In this document: positions 63,201 to 64,000 of the stretch, one piece after another | Position numbering within the stretch: position 1 is the first letter of the stretch | How the letters are laid out: every line of letters starts with the position of its first letter | Assembly: GCF_047973035.1 (NCBI RefSeq) | Contig: NZ_JBKEBF010000039.1 | Location: 1 to 64,000 of the forward strand | Length of the DNA stretch: 64,000 bases | Reading direction: 5' to 3' | Source: Oleidesulfovibrio sp047973035 | Lineage (GTDB): Bacteria; Desulfobacterota; Desulfovibrionia; Desulfovibrionales; Desulfovibrionaceae | Notes under the pieces: generated by a model | What the model saw: only the letters and a program-made list of their open reading frames with translations | Database searches by the model: none | Told to the model about the DNA's origin: nothing | Translations under genes and position numbers: made by a program

Positions 63201-63427
63201 GACGTGAGCTTATTGACTATACGGCAATCGTTTCATTTGCACGCATCCCAAGCTTTCCTGTGCGGTTGCGCGGCTCTATGTACGATCCCAACGTGAACGT
63301 GAAACACCTTGAGATTTTGCCTCGGACAATAGGTAATATCGGAGGAGGTGTTTTTAGTATTATCCGCGGAATCATTTCTGTGCCTTTGAAGGCTGCGGAT
63401 AAGTTGATTGATGGCACTTCACCATAG
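60263..63427 (+). CDS. AsmA-family inner-membrane/periplasmic protein
   Basis: Up to 1054 residues: one N-terminal span (ILWVFAGALCVLVATVLIAAV), then a very long periplasmic beta-rich chain with the AsmA N-terminal layout (LEDLLTKQLETSCHINGPVNLALFPVPGLEAEDI) and the AsmA_2-like C-terminal part (ITGKGDVDLGRELIDYTAIV). These proteins are thought to bridge inner and outer membranes and move phospholipid; role here inferred. A GTG at 60290 with CGGAGAG before it is a better ribosome match than ATG 60263 and would shorten the protein by nine residues. Confidence 0.82.
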   Translation: MSDVSESCIVHKRILWVFAGALCVLVATVLIAAVTLFDSDFLSATLEDLLTKQLETSCHINGPVNLALFPVPGLEAEDIVVDQPEGFVSSSPLLTAEKVLVQFKLNRIFSGIFELGHSNIQRPVISLVREVDGRANWQALAEAFGGTNRLEAPADLQPELPFKLADSSFDGFRMMDGTIQLEDRQNNIALSASELNLSLTGGEARTFSVDGEIALNNTIIKQNFSIIGEMVVDDTENIQRVLGSLKSEGIVTILGRQLPATLDTGIDYDIQQGLLDIVLAKASLDRAELSGEVKLIGFWNQLVLNGDVSVAHLSLPFWFEFGQYLPDSLQHALDDLSGSLTFQMDKNGLVVSALQASVLGMPLSGKGGVYDFAKPVISIDVSGRSIDVNKVFPELSVTPPATLPRRIGNEPPVLLFEDSADDDESGIGYDIRVAADNFSVFGFEGQGLSFRCWPSEQGTYTSYDVASIYGGSVKSLLDIRDDFGFQVDVQNVSIDIPAKLLAGKEVAGGILNARADVVADASTIQGLLADLHGRLDVDISSGFFAVKSKRLAGGSFELQRVPFERFDFALKMDGKSADPDKQKGLLPYYWNLKGAQRSSASDNTSFSLIGPVALDPLSLLPEALHNARFKIIRKMPIELPSGTEPRVITYEGRVTADLIRGNVQVSDGNAEFIGIKAGWDASTKDIYSDEAWNGTFDVNEIPVRRVVSTVWGKDSFLPPDPRVLNYAELSGQFRYAGKRLNLEIAQGQIDKTVFAASVEALPEKQIYSFVLDADNVDMDRYLPKAAKGQPEDKPFDFSGLRKLTLQGVVSLGHLIYKNMAYSDVQASLSCAGGRVAVEPLRAQLYGGTVSGSFRGDLTDTKGLTTKASFSFQEVDFGKLTTRFAGDAYVTGTADISFDVAGVVDSSADVPAGLDGNWQFVVRNGEYSLRKQEEGKDKPVSYSFSAASASGSMTRGVLRNDDFNLSGPLITITGKGDVDLGRELIDYTAIVSFARIPSFPVRLRGSMYDPNVNVKHLEILPRTIGNIGGGVFSIIRGIISVPLKAADKLIDGTSP

Positions 63428-63479
63428 TTCACTTTTTGCATCTTGTGCAAGTTGTGCAGTGCGCGACTTGTATTTTTGT

Positions 63480-63520
63480 GCCTTTTCTTGCACTATTTTG
63501 TGCATGAAAAGGCTTTTTTT
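63480..63520 (+). terminator. Terminator of the AsmA-like gene
   Basis: GCCTTTTC/GAAAAGGC stem, with an inner TGCAC/GTGCA stem, followed by seven T. Confidence 0.88.
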
Positions 63521-63568
63521 GTGAAGATCTGTTTCTACTGGTCTGATTTTATGACTTTAATTCGTTTG

Positions 63569-63587
63569 GCACATGTTTTTCATGTGC
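63569..63587. promoter_or_regulatory. Palindrome upstream of the last gene
   Basis: GCACATG-TTTTT-CATGTGC perfect 7-5-7 inverted repeat (TTTG flanks partly symmetrical), 31 bp before ATG 63618; possible operator or leader hairpin. Confidence 0.4.
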
Positions 63588-63617
63588 AAAGCCGGATTAT
63601 CTCAACAGGATACTTTT

Positions 63618-64000
63618 ATGGAAGTTGCAGATTATAAACGTGAACGAAGCACGCTGATTATCGCCGTGCTAACGCTGGTGACAGTCGGGTTAAGCCTGAT
63701 TGTTTCTACCGGTCAGGTGTTGTCTCAGCAGGAAGATGCGGGAATGCAACACCTGATTCTGGCATCCCGTTCCGTTTTGCAGGCTGTGGATAGCTCATTG
63801 CGACGGAGTATGACAATCGATGAGGCCGGTGATGCCACCTTTGGCAGCGGAGCCGCAGAGTTTTTCAGAGAACTGGAGCAGAGCGGAGAAGTTCTTTTTG
63901 TCGGGCTGATTGATAAGCACGGCGGGCGGGTATTGACCTCAAGAGCGAGTGGAGAGTCCGGCACTATTCTTTTTCCTCCTGATGCCCTCAGAACACTGGC
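63618..64000 (+). CDS. Membrane sensor-like protein, 5' part only
   Basis: First 127 residues; the gene runs off the window. Span at about 14-34 (IIAVLTLVTVGLSLIVSTG) followed by a probable periplasmic domain (HLILASRSVLQAVDSSLRRSM, LFVGLIDKHGGRVLTSRASG) reminiscent of the sensor region of ZraS-type kinases. The enzymatic part is not visible. Ribosome site AGGAT. Confidence 0.6.
   Translation, partial: MEVADYKRERSTLIIAVLTLVTVGLSLIVSTGQVLSQQEDAGMQHLILASRSVLQAVDSSLRRSMTIDEAGDATFGSGAAEFFRELEQSGEVLFVGLIDKHGGRVLTSRASGESGTILFPPDALRTL

Noticed and set aside
63568..63582. TGGCACATGTTTTTC as a sigma-54 promoter for the last gene
   Set aside because: The -12 GC is missing at the required distance; the TGGCAC match is part of a palindrome.

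Overview
The window looks like chromosome of a marine, sulfite/sulfate-respiring member of the Desulfovibrionaceae (Halodesulfovibrio- or Oleidesulfovibrio-like; species not assignable from sequence alone). The indications are an isethionate sulfite-lyase system, a Wolinella-type fumarate reductase with NfnAB and a two-subunit fumarase, dense sigma-54 regulation, TRAP transporters and moderate GC.

Layout. 1-250: 3' end of an IS3-family element. 0.3-12.4 kb: signalling and surface region with an RTX adhesin/exoprotein, a PTS EIIC-EAL fusion broken by an in-frame amber codon, a diguanylate cyclase, a GAF histidine kinase, and a hybrid kinase plus sigma-54 response regulator pair. 12.7-22.1 kb: taurine cluster on the minus strand (alanine dehydrogenase, sulfoacetaldehyde acetyltransferase Xsc, taurine:pyruvate aminotransferase, TRAP transporter) with a divergent sigma-54 activator. 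22.7-25.1 kb: two decaying pseudogenes of a glycolate/D-lactate oxidase (glcF, glcD). 25.4-35.2 kb: C4-dicarboxylate operon frdCAB-fum(alpha, beta)-malic enzyme-DASS transporter-nfnA-nfnB, followed at 35.7-39.1 kb by a DctBD-like two-component system. 39.4-49.5 kb: isethionate cluster (TRAP SBP, fused TRAP QM, glycyl-radical lyase IslA, activase IslB, sigma-54 PAS activator) with a divergent amidohydrolase gene. 49.7-64 kb: mostly housekeeping (tRNA-Pro, HPt protein, CobO, AmrS-like radical SAM, PurM, ThiC, a hydroxyacid dehydrogenase, AsmA-like protein), plus small membrane proteins and the start of a sensor-like gene.

How the genes work together. Taurine and isethionate each have a dedicated TRAP importer and a dedicated C-S cleaving enzyme (Xsc or IslA). 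Both release sulfite for respiration, giving acetyl phosphate or acetaldehyde respectively. Ald regenerates pyruvate for the aminotransferase. The frd/fum/mae/nfn operon would interconvert fumarate, malate and pyruvate and balance NADPH, NADH and ferredoxin.

The most notable result is regulatory. I see six good -24/-12 sigma-54 promoters. Three 8-4-8 palindromes of one family (ATGTTnCA-N4-TGnAACAT) lie between the isethionate transporter promoter and a sigma-54 promoter in front of the divergent amidohydrolase gene. This places that amidohydrolase in the isethionate regulon. A different but identically spaced perfect 8-4-8 palindrome lies upstream of the taurine promoter.
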